A DNA stretch of 64,000 bases from Methylobacterium marchantiae (GCF_022179405.1 NZ_BPQT01000045.1:1-64000); one strand, 5' to 3'. Shown: positions 1 to 9,989, counted from the first letter of the stretch. Notes: generated by a model not told the origin, from the letters alone. Program-made: numbers and translations.

Positions 1-176
1 TCCTCAAATGCGATTCCTCTGCATGCGCTTGTGGCGCCCATACCTGCCGTCAACTCTCTCGGTTGGAGCGAGATCACACCAATGCTGCTGAGCGCGCAAC
101 TGAAGCTATGGTTGGCGTTACAGTATGTTAATAAAATTGATAGCTACCTCAAATATACCTCGAGGTGGTCGCTCCG

Positions 177-1865
177 ATGTTCATCAAGTCGCTGTCTGTG
201 CAAACAAAGCTTATAGCTAGCTTCGGACTGGTTTTTCTACTTGCGGTTGCGCTTGGCGGATCGTCATTGTTTTTTCTTCGCGCCGTGAACGATGTTGCGC
301 GGGAAATGCGGGACGATCATCTGCCGAACACCGAGATGCTTGGCAAGATTCAGGTTCTCGTCCTGCGACAGCGGGTCAACGGCGGGCGCTTGATCACCGC
401 GGACACACCTGACCTGCGCGCCAGCGTCGCCGCCACGCTCAAGTCGCGCGCCGATCAGATGCGCGACGTCCAAGCAGCCTACATACCTCGTCTCGACACG
501 GCCGAGGAGAAGGCGCTGTACAAGGCGTTCGAGACCCAGTGGGCCGCCTACTCGGCATTGCAGGACGGAATCGCTGCAGAAGCCCAGGCCGGAAACCTTG
601 CCCAGGCCCAGCGCACCTACAACACCACCATGTCAATGGAGATCAGTGCGGTCTTGGCCGAGCTTCAGAAGCTCGTCGACTACGAGGCGCGTGTCGCCCG
701 CGAGAGCGGTGCTCATGCACAGGCAACCTATGACGGCGCAGTGATCTCCACCATCGTGCTCGTCGCTATCGCCGCACTGTTGGCCGCGGGTGCCGCCATC
801 CTGCTCGCCCTTAGCGTGAGCCGACCCTTGCGCCGTATGGCCTCGGCGATGGGTCTTCTCGCTCAGGGGGATACCGACATCGAAGTGCCAGGCGTCGATC
901 GTGCGGACGAGGTCGGAGCGATGGCAAAATCCGTCATCGTGTTCAAGAATAACATCGTTCGCACCCGCATCCTGGAGGCGGAGACCGAGGTTGCGCGCGC
1001 CGGCGCCGAAGCCCAGCGCAGGGCGGTGATGATCGACATGGCAAATCAGTTCGAGGCCGCGGTCGGTGGCATCGTTACCCAGGTCAGCGCCGCTGCCACC
1101 GAGTTGCAGGCGACCGCGGGCAGCATGAGCGCTACGGCAACGATGACCGCCCAAAGCTCGACCAATGCCGCGACCGCGGCGGATACGGCCTCGTCCAACG
1201 TCACGACTGTGGCCTCGGCGGCCGAAGAACTCGGCTCGTCGGTTCAGGAGATCGGTCGCCAGATGCAGGGTTCGGCCAGCCTGTCGCAGCGCGCTGTCGG
1301 CGAAGCGGCCGAGACGGCGAACCTCGTCCGCGACCTCAGCGAATCCACGACCCGCATCGGCGATGTGGTGTCGCTGATCTCGACCATCGCCGGCCAGACC
1401 AACTTGCTCGCCCTCAACGCGACCATCGAGGCGGCCCGCGCAGGTGAGGCTGGGAGAGGGTTCGCCGTGGTCGCCTCCGAGGTGAAGGCTCTGGCGAGCC
1501 AGACCGCCAAGGCCACCGAGGAGATCACAGGCCAGATCGCGAGGATCCAGGCCTCCACAGACTTGGCAGTCACCGCCATCGCCGGAATCACCCAGCGCAT
1601 CCGCGAGATCGACGACGTCTCGGCGTCTATCGCTGCCGCGGTAGAAGAGCAGGGCGCGGCGACCCAGGAGATCGTCCGTAACGTCAGCGAAGCCTCCGCC
1701 GGAACCAACGAAGTCACCCACAACGTGAACGCCGTGGCTGCCGCTGCCGAGAAGACGGGCGCCGCCTCTGCCCAGGTCTTTGCCTCTGCCTCTGAATTGT
1801 CTCAGCAATTCAACACCCTAGACATAGCGATGTCGCGGTTCATCGCGACGATCCGGGCCGCATGA
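177..1865 (+). CDS. Methyl-accepting chemotaxis protein
   Basis: Membrane chemoreceptor that would signal to CheA/CheW. There is one N-terminal membrane segment (about residues 11-30), a periplasmic four-helix-bundle-like sensor of about 150 residues, a second membrane segment near residue 200, a HAMP region ([18 protein letters not shown]), then a long MCP signalling coiled coil. The hairpin tip carries the conserved [18 protein letters not shown] signature. No CheR-binding pentapeptide is seen at the C-terminus (ends RFIATIRAA). An in-frame GTG lies at 165, but the GAGG at 162-165 is placed correctly only for the ATG at 177, so that start is chosen. No che genes are nearby, so this is a stand-alone receptor. 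The ligand cannot be deduced. Confidence 0.93.
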   Translation: MFIKSLSVQTKLIASFGLVFLLAVALGGSSLFFLRAVNDVAREMRDDHLPNTEMLGKIQVLVLRQRVNGGRLITADTPDLRASVAATLKSRADQMRDVQAAYIPRLDTAEEKALYKAFETQWAAYSALQDGIAAEAQAGNLAQAQRTYNTTMSMEISAVLAELQKLVDYEARVARESGAHAQATYDGAVISTIVLVAIAALLAAGAAILLALSVSRPLRRMASAMGLLAQGDTDIEVPGVDRADEVGAMAKSVIVFKNNIVRTRILEAETEVARAGAEAQRRAVMIDMANQFEAAVGGIVTQVSAAATELQATAGSMSATATMTAQSSTNAATAADTASSNVTTVASAAEELGSSVQEIGRQMQGSASLSQRAVGEAAETANLVRDLSESTTRIGDVVSLISTIAGQTNLLALNATIEAARAGEAGRGFAVVASEVKALASQTAKATEEITGQIARIQASTDLAVTAIAGITQRIREIDDVSASIAAAVEEQGAATQEIVRNVSEASAGTNEVTHNVNAVAAAAEKTGAASAQVFASASELSQQFNTLDIAMSRFIATIRAA

Positions 1866-1907
1866 CAGCGGGTGCCTGATCCGTCACAAGCTCTTCCGAC
1901 ATGCTGT

Positions 1908-1932
1908 TTCTGATAAGACGAGCTTATCGGAA
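1908..1932. terminator. Hairpin downstream of the chemoreceptor
   Basis: A 10-bp stem (TTCTGATAAG pairing with CTTATCGGAA, one G-U pair) closes a 5-nt loop 43 bases after the chemoreceptor stop. There is no downstream T-run, so termination is only a suggestion; it could also be a processing hairpin. Confidence 0.35.
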
Positions 1933-1985
1933 TCGGCAGGTGCCATGGCGCGGCCTTCCTCGCCCGCCGGCCGGGAGTGGGAACG

Positions 1986-3194
1986 ATGCGCTTCGTCGGA
2001 TGCCTTATGGCAGGGCTGCTTGGCCTCGCTCCCGCCTTCGCCGCCGAGGCGCCCGCCTTCGCCGCCGAGGCGCCCGCCTTCGCCGCCGAGGCGCCCGCCT
2101 TCCTGCTGGTGGGGCTTGACGGAAAAACCTTCTTCCTGCCCGATGGCGGCACGAACGGTTCCAACGGTCACGATGCGGTGGCTGTAATCGACGTCAGCGA
2201 CGAGGCCCGTCCCCGACTCGCCCATGTTCTCCCCCTCGATAACTCCGTCTACGGACCGCCTACCAATCTTCAGATCACCCCGGACGGGCGGCTCGGCCTA
2301 GCGGCAAGCTCCGTGCTGATGCGGCAGGACAGCGAGGCTTGGTATGCGCAGGCCGACGACCGCCTCCATGTAATCGATCTTCTCGCCGATCCCCCTCGGC
2401 TCGTGGAGACGATCCGCGTCGGACGCCAGCCATCGGGCCTCGCCATCGCTCGGACGGGCGATTTCGCCCTCGTCGCCAACCGTGAAGGCCGCAGCGTAAC
2501 CGTCCTCTCCATTGCCGGGACGAGCGTGCGTGTCGTCATGACGGTGGATGTGGGTGACGAGGCGGCGGCGGTAGCGATCGCTCCGGATGGACGACGTGCC
2601 TTCGTCGCCAAGAACAAGGCAGCGAAGGTCGGCGTTCTCACCCTCGACGGTACCCGCGCGACCTACGATGCTGCCCTCGATCTTCCCGTCGGCCCTGGCA
2701 TCTACGGTCTGGAGTTCACCCCGGATGGACGTCTCGCTCTCGCCGCCAATACTGGACCCGAGCCGAGCGACGGTCACGCCGATAGCATCAGCGTGATCCG
2801 GGCCGACGTGGCGCGGCCGGTTGTGATCGACCATCTCGGCATCGGCGATACGCCGGAGACCCTCGCGATGTCGCCCGATGGCCGGCATGCAGCGGTGGCC
2901 GTGGTCCGGGGATCGAGTGCTCCGACGACGGGCCCCGGCTTTACACCGACCGGGACGCTCGCCCTGCTCACCATTGATGCGTCGGGCATGGTCCGGCAGA
3001 CGGGTGAGGCCGAGGCGGGGGATGTGACGCAAGGCGTCGCGTTCAGTCCATCGGGTGCGTATGTCTATGTCGGCAACTACGTCGACAGGAACATCGGCGT
3101 CTATCGGATCGAAGGGGATGCGGTTCGCGACACGGGGTTCAGGCTCGGCCTGCCCGGACAACCTGCTTCGATGCGGGGCCGGGCAGAACGGTAA
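1986..3194 (+). CDS. Exported YVTN/YncE-like beta-propeller protein
   Basis: About 402 residues with a signal peptide (MRFVGCLMAGLLGLAPAFAA) followed by at least six propeller blades recognisable by repeated TPDGRLGLAA, APDGRRAFVA, SPDGRHAAVA and SPSGAYVYVGN elements. YVTN/YncE-type propellers are periplasmic or secreted binding or scaffold proteins; no catalytic residues can be named here. The ATG at 1986 is preferred over GTG 1977 because GGGAG at 1973-1977 sits 8 bases before it. A 21-bp unit is repeated three times at the signal-peptide junction. It stands alone between the chemoreceptor and an intergenic region; substrate unknown. Confidence 0.8.
   Translation: MRFVGCLMAGLLGLAPAFAAEAPAFAAEAPAFAAEAPAFLLVGLDGKTFFLPDGGTNGSNGHDAVAVIDVSDEARPRLAHVLPLDNSVYGPPTNLQITPDGRLGLAASSVLMRQDSEAWYAQADDRLHVIDLLADPPRLVETIRVGRQPSGLAIARTGDFALVANREGRSVTVLSIAGTSVRVVMTVDVGDEAAAVAIAPDGRRAFVAKNKAAKVGVLTLDGTRATYDAALDLPVGPGIYGLEFTPDGRLALAANTGPEPSDGHADSISVIRADVARPVVIDHLGIGDTPETLAMSPDGRHAAVAVVRGSSAPTTGPGFTPTGTLALLTIDASGMVRQTGEAEAGDVTQGVAFSPSGAYVYVGNYVDRNIGVYRIEGDAVRDTGFRLGLPGQPASMRGRAER
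2034..2096 (+). repeat. Three tandem 21-bp repeats in the signal-peptide region
   Basis: The 21-bp unit starting GCCTTCGCCGCCGAGGCG is present three times head to tail (2034-2054, 2055-2075, 2076-2096) with no differences, encoding AFAAEAP three times in frame. Each copy contains an A-x-A signal-peptidase-like site. Confidence 0.95.
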
Positions 3195-3744
3195 CGCTAT
3201 CACCCGCGCCGCTTGTCAGTGGGGGCATTGCTCGCGAAGGTGTGCGTCGGTCCGAAACAATCCCATTGCTGATTGTTTTTATTTGGAAACATCATTCGTC
3301 CAACACGGGTTCGACGTATCGAAGTCATGAGAAATGAAATCTCAATACTGTTTTTCGAAGACTGCCTGCGAGGCGAAAAGCTGAAGTATCGTCGACCATC
3401 GTGTGAGTGCGTGGCGTCTTGGTAAAGGCAATATCGGTCTTGCCACAGTGCTCTGTTGGTCGTGCCTTGCCGGAATTGATGAGGCGTTGGCCGCGGTGAC
3501 GGGTACGGGGGTGGTCCAGAGACGACGGTGACTGCACCGCAGACATCATCGACCGGTGAGACCCTTCCTCTCGGAGCGGCTGATGCGCTGGTTGTCGACC
3601 CTGATGAGCGGACCGAGCGCCTACAGCGCATAGATCGTATATTGAATGGGATCTGTCGGGCGTGCTGACGCACTTGCCGGGGGAGAGATTGGGGCCGGCG
3701 GTGGCGAAGACCAAGGCATCGAAAAAATTGCGACCAACTCGGGT
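3195..3744. other. Intergenic stretch, no supported gene
   Basis: 550 bases between the propeller gene and the convergent dehalogenase gene. Base composition is mixed, with an AT-richer part around 3260-3360. One short open stretch on the plus strand (about 3483-3665) has protein-like composition near its end (residues ALVVDPDERTERLQRID) but has no start codon and no recognisable family, so it may be a gene remnant. No RNA gene or repeat was seen. Confidence 0.5.
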
Positions 3745-4437
3745 TCAGGCGATTTGGCTGAGGGATGCGATGACCTCCACTGGAGCCAAGTCGGCATACT
3801 CATCCGGTAGGTCTGAGCGATTCACCCATACCGAATCGAAACCGAACGACGTCGCACCGGCGATGTCCCAGCGGTTCGAGGAGAAGAATACGACCTCCGA
3901 AGCGATAGCTCTGAAATGGCGAAGGACGATCTCGTAGGCGGCTGGAGCAGTCTTGAAGATTCCGGCCGGATCGACCGAGAGGATGGCGTCAAGGCCCTCC
4001 GCGAGGCCCGCCGCCGACACGGACGCCGCCAACATCGAGGCGTCACCGTTGGAAAGGATCGCCGTCCTGACTCCACGCCGGCGCAGAGTGTGCAGTGTGT
4101 CTGTCGCATCCGGATAGGCGTCGAGGCTGCGATAGGCGTCGAGCAGGGCTGCGCGCAGGGCACGGTCGATGTCGGGATAGCGTTCGAGAGCGTAGTCCAG
4201 TGCGTGCTCGGTCAGCAACCAGAAGCTGGCGTAGCGTCCCATCAATCCCGTCACCCAGGAATATTCGAGCTGCTTCGTTCGCCATAAGCCGGAGAAAGCG
4301 TCTGCATCACCGCCTATGTCCCGGGCGTAGCGGACCACGGCGGAGTTCACGTCGAGGAGGGTGCCGTAGGCATCGAAGACCGCCAAGGTCTTGCCGGTAA
4401 GGAAGCTCTTGCCGGCAAACAATGCGCCATCGGTCAT
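3745..4437 (-). CDS. Haloacid dehalogenase, type II (HAD superfamily)
   Basis: 230 residues, the usual length for (S)-2-haloacid dehalogenases, which hydrolyse the carbon-halogen bond of 2-haloalkanoates through an aspartyl ester. HAD motif I is FDAYGTLLDV with nucleophile Asp22; motif II is ILSNGD; the Lys motif is IFKTAP; motif III is VVFFSSNRWDIAGA, where FxSSNxWD is typical of this family. An Arg in LMGRYASFW matches the substrate-binding Arg region. The gene follows murJ on the same strand after a 6-base gap, so the two are probably co-transcribed. Physiological substrate is not shown. Confidence 0.88.
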   Translation of the reverse strand: MTDGALFAGKSFLTGKTLAVFDAYGTLLDVNSAVVRYARDIGGDADAFSGLWRTKQLEYSWVTGLMGRYASFWLLTEHALDYALERYPDIDRALRAALLDAYRSLDAYPDATDTLHTLRRRGVRTAILSNGDASMLAASVSAAGLAEGLDAILSVDPAGIFKTAPAAYEIVLRHFRAIASEVVFFSSNRWDIAGATSFGFDSVWVNRSDLPDEYADLAPVEVIASLSQIA

Positions 4438-4443
4438 GGTGGA

Positions 4444-5973
4444 TCAGGCTCTGCGCAGACGCAGGCCGAACGCCCGCAGGGTCCCTAGTAACAGTGTGGC
4501 GTAGACCAGCGTTCCGGCGAGGCCGAGGAGAGCCAGAACTATGATCTCGCGGAAATGCGGTAGGGCTGGGATCCATCTCTCCAGCAGCGGCAGTCCGTAA
4601 ACCGCCGTGGCGGCAAGCGCGGTGCAGGCGATGACGACCCCGGCGATGGTGGCACCCAAGCCTCGGCTCGGGGCCGTCCAACCCTTTCGCCACGCCAGTC
4701 CGAAGAGGAGGGTGAGGTTCAGCCACTGACTGATGGCTGTGGCGAGAGCCAAGCCCGTTACGCCGTAGGGTCCGGTGAGGACGATCTTCAGTGCGACGTT
4801 GAGGGCGATGGAGGCCAGCGATGCAATGAGCGGCGTCATCGTGTCCTGGCGGGAATAAAAGCTCGCCACAGCGCTTCGCACCAGCACCACGGCGGGGAGA
4901 GCGAGGCCATAGGCTGCGAGCACCGAGGCGGCGCGGTCGGCATCCTCGGCGGTGAAGGCGCCGCGCTGGAACAGGGCCGTCATCATCAGGCCGGGTAGCG
5001 TGAGGAAAGCGATGGTGAAGGGGGCCGACAGCGCGAGCGAGAAGCCGGCGGCGCGGTTCTGGGCCGTATGCGCGCCGGCAACGTCGCCCTTGGCGATCCG
5101 GCGGCTCATTTCAGGTAGCAGCACGGTGCCAGCGGCGATGGCTATGACGCCGAAGGGCAGTTGATAGAGCCGGTCTGCGTAATAGAGTGCTGAGACTGCA
5201 CCGATGGGCAGGAAGCTCGCGATGATGGTGTCGGCGAAAGTGGCGATCTGGAAACCGGCCGCGCCGATCACCGCCGGGCCGAGCACCTTGAAGAACCGCA
5301 TCATGGTTGGATCGCGCAGGGTCGGCGCGCTCAGGCCTGGGGCGAATCCCGCTCGTCGGCAGGCGAGCCAAACCAAGCCGAACTGCAGTACGCCGGAGAC
5401 CGATACGCCCCAGGCGGCGGCGTAGGCGGCGTTGGGAAAAAACCCGGCCAGAGCTAGGGCCGCCAGCATCGAGAGGTTGAGGAGAACCGGTGCACCCGCC
5501 GCCACGGCGAAGCGTCGATGGGCGCTGAGGATGCCCGACAGCAGCGTCACCAGGGTCATGAATAGAAGATAGGGGAAGGTGATACGCGTCAGTGCGATGG
5601 CGAGGCCGAAGCGCTCGGGATCCTCCGAGAAGCCCGGCGCCAGGGTGCGTACGACCCACGGCATCGCCGGCAGAGCGATGGCCAGGAGCACGATCTGTGT
5701 CAGCAGCATCAGAGTGAAGATGCGAGTGGCGAAACGTCGGGCCCCGCCGTCTTCGGCCGTCTCGGACAGGCCGGCATAGGCAGGGACGAAGGCTGTGTTG
5801 AACGCGCCCTCGCCGAAGATCGCACGGAAGTGGTTGGGCAACCGGAAGGCGACGACGAAGGCGTCCGCGACCGGCCCGGCTCCGAGCACCGCGGCCATCA
5901 CCACATCGCGGACAAATCCTGTGACGCGTGAAACCAGCGTCCAGCCGCCAACGGAGAGGATGCTGCGGATCAT
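4444..5973 (-). CDS. murJ: Lipid II flippase MurJ (MviN)
   Basis: About 509 residues and roughly 14 hydrophobic segments, as expected for the MOP-superfamily flippase that moves lipid-linked peptidoglycan precursor across the inner membrane. The N-terminus MIRSILSVGGWTLVSRVTGF and the following DVVMAAVLG and FRLPNHFRAIFGEGAFNTAF blocks are family hallmarks. The reading frame extends to a TTG at 6021, but the ATG at 5973 matches the conserved family start. In many alphaproteobacteria murJ follows glnD; here no glnD is present upstream, and a haloacid dehalogenase lies 6 bases downstream. Confidence 0.95.
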   Translation of the reverse strand: MIRSILSVGGWTLVSRVTGFVRDVVMAAVLGAGPVADAFVVAFRLPNHFRAIFGEGAFNTAFVPAYAGLSETAEDGGARRFATRIFTLMLLTQIVLLAIALPAMPWVVRTLAPGFSEDPERFGLAIALTRITFPYLLFMTLVTLLSGILSAHRRFAVAAGAPVLLNLSMLAALALAGFFPNAAYAAAWGVSVSGVLQFGLVWLACRRAGFAPGLSAPTLRDPTMMRFFKVLGPAVIGAAGFQIATFADTIIASFLPIGAVSALYYADRLYQLPFGVIAIAAGTVLLPEMSRRIAKGDVAGAHTAQNRAAGFSLALSAPFTIAFLTLPGLMMTALFQRGAFTAEDADRAASVLAAYGLALPAVVLVRSAVASFYSRQDTMTPLIASLASIALNVALKIVLTGPYGVTGLALATAISQWLNLTLLFGLAWRKGWTAPSRGLGATIAGVVIACTALAATAVYGLPLLERWIPALPHFREIIVLALLGLAGTLVYATLLLGTLRAFGLRLRRA

Positions 5974-6392
5974 GAGGGACGAGCGCTTTCGGTCTATGGA
6001 GCGAGGGGGTCGTCGGCCCAATATCTAGCCCAACCGCAACCTCATTCCGAGACGATCGCGTGGCCGGTTTCGAATGGGCGCTCAAGTCCGCGCCGAGCGG
6101 CCTGAAGGGCGCCCTCGAAGCTGCTATGCGGCACCTCAGCATGAGGGTCGTGGCGGGGAGCGACGAGAGGATAGGATGTCACACACGGGCAACGTCCTAT
6201 CGAACGAGGCGTAGATCTAGAATTCCAAATGCGCGCAGTACATCGACTGAAGCGAAGATGACCCCGGCTTCAATGGTGCCGGCATTGGCAGATCGGGCGC
6301 ATTCAAGAGCGCGCTTTCCCTGCCATCTCAAGAGAGTCGACACGATAACGCCGCGGATCCGAAGATCCGCGGCGCGACGACCGCAGCGAAGC
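5974..6392. other. Intergenic region between sodB and murJ
   Basis: About 420 bases with the sodB terminator hairpin at its right edge. The remainder would carry the murJ promoter; no convincing -35/-10 pair or extra gene was identified. The long plus-strand open frame crossing it continues antisense through sodB and is not supported. Confidence 0.5.
6349..6374 (-). terminator. sodB terminator hairpin with UUCG loop
   Basis: A perfect 11-bp stem, CGCCGCGGATC pairing with GATCCGCGGCG, encloses a 4-base loop that reads TTCG on the minus strand with a C-G closing pair, the exceptionally stable cUUCGg tetraloop. It begins 18 bases after the sodB stop. The following sequence (TTATCG) has only a weak T-run. 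Confidence 0.75.
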
Positions 6393-6992
6393 TTACTTCG
6401 AGGCTTCGCCGTAAAGCTTCTCGACGTACTCCCAGTTCACCAGGTTCTCAATGAAAGCCTTGATGTAGTCGGGACGGCGATTGCGGTAATCGATGTAGTA
6501 GGAGTGCTCCCAAACATCGACGCCAAGAATCGGCTTAGCCCCATGCACCAAAGGATTTTCGCCGTTGGGGGTCTTGAGGATGGCGAGTTTGCCGTCCTTG
6601 ACGGCGAGCCAGGCCCAGCCCGAACCGAACTGGCTAACACCAGCCTGAATGAAGTCCGCCTTGAACTTGTCGAAGCCACCGAGATCCTCGTCGATCTTTG
6701 CGGCCAGCGAAGCAGGAGCCGAGCCACCACCGTTGGGCTTCATCCAGTTCCAGAAGTGAAGGTGGTTGAAGTGCTGGCCAGCATTGTTGAACAACGGCTG
6801 ATTGTTGCCATAGGACGCCGTGACGATCTCCTCGACGGTCTTGCCTTCGAGACCTGTGCCTTCGAGCAGCTTGTTGCCCGTGTCGACATAGGCCTTGTGG
6901 TGCTTGTCGTGGTGGAACTCGAGGGTCTCCTTCGACATGTAGGGGCCGAGCGCATCGTAGGCGTAAGGCAGTTCGGGCAGGGTGAAGGTCAT
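6393..6992 (-). CDS. sodB: Superoxide dismutase (Fe/Mn family, Fe-type)
   Basis: 199 residues, full length. It converts superoxide to oxygen and hydrogen peroxide. The four metal ligands are visible: His27 (LEFHHDKHH), His77 (AGQHFNHLHFW), Asp159 and His163 (DVWEHSYYIDY). The residue set around GQHFNH and the FGSGWAWL motif fits the iron-dependent branch, though metal use cannot be decided from sequence alone. No signal peptide, so cytoplasmic. A GGGAG ribosome site precedes the ATG. It is monocistronic, closed by the UUCG hairpin, and divergent from the downstream membrane-protein gene. Confidence 0.96.
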   Translation of the reverse strand: MTFTLPELPYAYDALGPYMSKETLEFHHDKHHKAYVDTGNKLLEGTGLEGKTVEEIVTASYGNNQPLFNNAGQHFNHLHFWNWMKPNGGGSAPASLAAKIDEDLGGFDKFKADFIQAGVSQFGSGWAWLAVKDGKLAILKTPNGENPLVHGAKPILGVDVWEHSYYIDYRNRRPDYIKAFIENLVNWEYVEKLYGEASK

Positions 6993-7228
6993 CGGCAGGT
7001 CTCCCGGGTCTGGTGGCGCAAGGTGGTGAGGCTCGCTCGAAGGGATGCGAGGGTCGCGCCGTCTACTTGGCCAACGCGCTCGTACCTAAGTCGGTCCCCG
7101 GCCAAGGGCAACGGGCGTCGGAGATCGAACGTCGGACGCACTTTCCCAGCGGATAGATTTTGCAAAACCCAGGCCGGGCCTTACTGTGTGCACCGCACTT
7201 CCAGGTGCAGGCGTCATCAGAGAGTTCC

Positions 7229-8209
7229 ATGATCCTCGCGCTGTTCGCGCTCGCCATCGTCATGATCGTCGGCGGCATTGCTTCCGTCGTCCAGGGCTTC
7301 CCCTATGTCAGGCTGGAAAGCGGATGGACAATGACCATCGCTGGCGCCGCCACGGCCTCGTCCGGCGCCATCCTCCTCGGTCTTGCCGTCGTGGCCACCT
7401 ACCTCAAGCGCCTTGAGCGAGTGTTGATGGAGCAGGGAAACGGGCGCGGTGCAGATGCGCCTAGCATGTCACCGGAGGAGACGAACCGGATCGAGCCTCC
7501 AGGGCTAGTGATTGAAACTTCCGAGGAGGAGTCGGCAGCGCCCGGAAAGCAACGTCCGAGCATCGTCGGATTGACTGAACCGAGACCAGCCTCACATCCG
7601 CAATCTGCCGTCGATACTATGTCCCTCACACCATTGGGCAGTGACCCGGCTTCTCCGTTGCTGTCCGATCTCCTGCCTGAACCGCCTCCTCCTGCCATCA
7701 AGGAAACGCGGCAAAGCCCGATTTCTTCGGCCTTACCGGAACCCGGCACCGTGCCGCCGCGCCGGATCAAGCCGAACAAACCGCCGAGGCCGGTCAGGCC
7801 GACACCGATGGTCGACACGGTTATCCCGGCACCGGAAGCCAACGTCGGGATATCCACGGTCACGGAAACGACCACCGCCCCTCCGGTTTTGCCGCCGTCG
7901 GGCCCGCAGAGGGTCGAGCCGGAGGAGCCTCTGGGCCTGCGACCTTCGCTGACAGACGTGCCGGACCGTGCGCCGAGTTCGGCCGAGCCGCTCGAACCCC
8001 GCGAGCCCGAGACTCCTGAGCTGACCGCCAAGGGGAGCCTCCAAGTGGTGGGAACCTACGCGTCCGGCGGCAACACCTATGTCATGTACTCGAACGGATC
8101 CATCGAAGCTGATACGCCGCGCGGCCAGTTCACCTTTGATTCTCTGGACGAGCTTAAGGCTTTCGTAGAAGCTGGCGGCGAGGAAGGCGGCGCCCGCGGG
8201 GCCGCCTGA
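7229..8209 (+). CDS. Proline-rich inner-membrane protein, function unknown
   Basis: 326 residues starting MILALFALAIVMIVGG. Two N-terminal membrane segments (about residues 2-20 and 36-58) are followed by roughly 190 residues rich in Pro, Glu and Ser, predicted disordered, and a short folded C-terminal block (VGTYASGGNTYVMYSNGSIE, then FDSLDELKAFVEAGGEE). This layout suggests an anchor with a long linker holding a small cytoplasmic domain. The open frame extends upstream to 7160, but the ATG at 7229 starts directly at the first hydrophobic segment. No family name can be given; it may be lineage-restricted. Confidence 0.7.
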   Translation: MILALFALAIVMIVGGIASVVQGFPYVRLESGWTMTIAGAATASSGAILLGLAVVATYLKRLERVLMEQGNGRGADAPSMSPEETNRIEPPGLVIETSEEESAAPGKQRPSIVGLTEPRPASHPQSAVDTMSLTPLGSDPASPLLSDLLPEPPPPAIKETRQSPISSALPEPGTVPPRRIKPNKPPRPVRPTPMVDTVIPAPEANVGISTVTETTTAPPVLPPSGPQRVEPEEPLGLRPSLTDVPDRAPSSAEPLEPREPETPELTAKGSLQVVGTYASGGNTYVMYSNGSIEADTPRGQFTFDSLDELKAFVEAGGEEGGARGAA

Positions 8210-8228
8210 CGAGGGCGGAAACGCCCGG

Positions 8229-9989
8229 TCAGGACAATGGGTTTAGACCCTCGGTGCGGGCGGGCAGCGGCGCCGTCATCGTCATGCGGAATCCTTCGGT
8301 CGGATAGCTCGCCGCAATCTCGGCACGGACCTGCGCGGTGAGCACGCGCTGCAGCAGGCGTGAGCCGAAACCCTGACGGGTGGGCGGTCGCACGGGCGGC
8401 CCATCAAATTCTGACCAATCGAGGTGCAGCATCATTCCTGTCGAATCTTCGGAAAGTCTCCAGGAGATCGCGACCCGGCCTTCCTGCGTCGAGAGAGCGC
8501 CGTGCTTCGCTGCGTTGGTGGTCAGTTCGTGGATGGCCATGCCGATAGGGACCGCGATCTCGGAGGCGAGATCCACTGGTGGCCCGTCGAGAGTGACTCG
8601 CCCTGTGCCGGGCACATCCTGCCCAGCGTCGCCATACGGGCGGAGTTCGTTCTCGATCAGCTTCCTCAGAGAGGCGGTCTGCCAGGTATCCTCGGTGAGA
8701 ACCGAATGCGTATGGGCGAGCGACATGATCCGTCCGACGAAGGCCTCGTAGAAGCTTTCGATGCTGGAAGCCGTGCGTGCAGTGGAGCCTACGATAGCCT
8801 GGACCGTAGCCAGAGTGTTCTTCACCCGGTGATGCAATTCGCGGATCAACAGCGCCTGGCGCTCCTCGGCGACCCTGCGTTCGGTCACATCGGCGACCAC
8901 GCCGATAAGGCGCCTGGGAAGGCGACCGCGTGCATCGCTTTCGAAGCGGCCGGCCATGTCGATGATCCGCCATCCGCCATCCTGGGCACGGCGGATGCGG
9001 CCGCTAGCCTGGAGGGTGGAGTCTTCCCGCAGAGCCGTCGAAATCGCCGAGCGAAACGCCGCGCGATCATCTGGATGGAGGACGGTGCTCAGGAACTCGC
9101 GCTTGCCGAGTGCGCCTTCCTCGGGCGCGCGACCGAAGATCGCGAACATGCGTTCGTTTTCCCAAACGGCCTGATCGTCAAGCATATGCCATTCGAAGAT
9201 ACCGAGTTCGGCCAGCGACGTGGCGATGCGCAGTCTCTCCTCGCTCTCGCGTTGGGCATCGCGCGCCTCCACGCGCTTGGTTACGTCCTGCAAGACACCA
9301 ACAACGATGGCGGGTCGAGCGCCTATGGCACCGATGGCCTGCCCTCTTGCGCTGATCCGGATCTCGATGCCGTCGCTCGCGCGGCGCAGACGTGCCTCGA
9401 TAGCGAAGGGGGCATCTTCTATGATCGCCGCGCGGACCGTATCCTTCATCCTCGCTGCCTCGGACTCGTCCATCAGATCCTGGACTTGCGCCCATGTCAG
9501 CGACATGCCGGGAGATGAGCCTAGGATATGCGCTGCCCGCCGCGATAATCTCAGGAAACCGTCTGCGAGATCGAGCCGCCACTCGCCGAGGCCGGCCGCG
9601 GTGAGGGCCGCACGGTTTTCCTCAGAGCGGACGATCTCGTCAGCATCGACCCGCTCAACAACGAATGTGCGGCATGCATCGGGCCGGGACGTCGGCGATG
9701 TCCTGACGCGGACGTCGATGAGGCTGCCGTCCTTCGTAGTCCAGCGCCGGATTCCGGCGAAAAGCAAAGCGGGATCGTCCCCGAGCAATGCCGCTGAACT
9801 GCCGGTCAGGCCGCCGCGGGGATGCCCGAGAAGGTCGCAAAGGGCCCTATTGGCGTCGAGAATATGCCCCGAGACAGCGTCGAGAATGAGAAGTCCAACG
9901 CCGGCCTCATCGAAACCGCGCCGATAGAGGTCAGTTGGGGGGTATGAATCCCCAAGAAGAGGCGATCCTCGGTCCGTTCCGCTGCCCAC
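8229..9989 (-). CDS. PAS-domain sensor histidine kinase, HWE family
   Basis: 586 residues with no membrane segment, so probably cytosolic. Three PAS-like regions occur at about 20-115, 125-240 and 250-370. The kinase core has the phospho-acceptor motif RELHHRVKNTLATVQ (His387), the N-box IHELTTNAAKHGALS and the Trp-Glu pair in HLDWSEFDGPPV, together defining the HWE family common in alphaproteobacteria and often linked to light or general stress sensing. A GTG start at 9989 is supported by GAGG seven bases upstream. No response regulator is adjacent, so it is an orphan kinase. The convergent gene upstream ends 19 bases away. Confidence 0.9.
   Translation of the reverse strand: MGSGTDRGSPLLGDSYPPTDLYRRGFDEAGVGLLILDAVSGHILDANRALCDLLGHPRGGLTGSSAALLGDDPALLFAGIRRWTTKDGSLIDVRVRTSPTSRPDACRTFVVERVDADEIVRSEENRAALTAAGLGEWRLDLADGFLRLSRRAAHILGSSPGMSLTWAQVQDLMDESEAARMKDTVRAAIIEDAPFAIEARLRRASDGIEIRISARGQAIGAIGARPAIVVGVLQDVTKRVEARDAQRESEERLRIATSLAELGIFEWHMLDDQAVWENERMFAIFGRAPEEGALGKREFLSTVLHPDDRAAFRSAISTALREDSTLQASGRIRRAQDGGWRIIDMAGRFESDARGRLPRRLIGVVADVTERRVAEERQALLIRELHHRVKNTLATVQAIVGSTARTASSIESFYEAFVGRIMSLAHTHSVLTEDTWQTASLRKLIENELRPYGDAGQDVPGTGRVTLDGPPVDLASEIAVPIGMAIHELTTNAAKHGALSTQEGRVAISWRLSEDSTGMMLHLDWSEFDGPPVRPPTRQGFGSRLLQRVLTAQVRAEIAASYPTEGFRMTMTAPLPARTEGLNPLS

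Noticed and set aside
633-1808. 391-residue minus-strand frame opposite the chemoreceptor
   Set aside because: Antisense shadow with low-complexity composition; the plus-strand MCP has all family motifs.
6060-7232. 390-residue open frame on the plus strand
   Set aside because: It runs antisense through the complete sodB gene and has no recognisable family or ribosome site.
8424-9518. 364-residue plus-strand frame opposite the HWE kinase
   Set aside because: Shadow of the kinase gene; no conserved motif or ribosome site.
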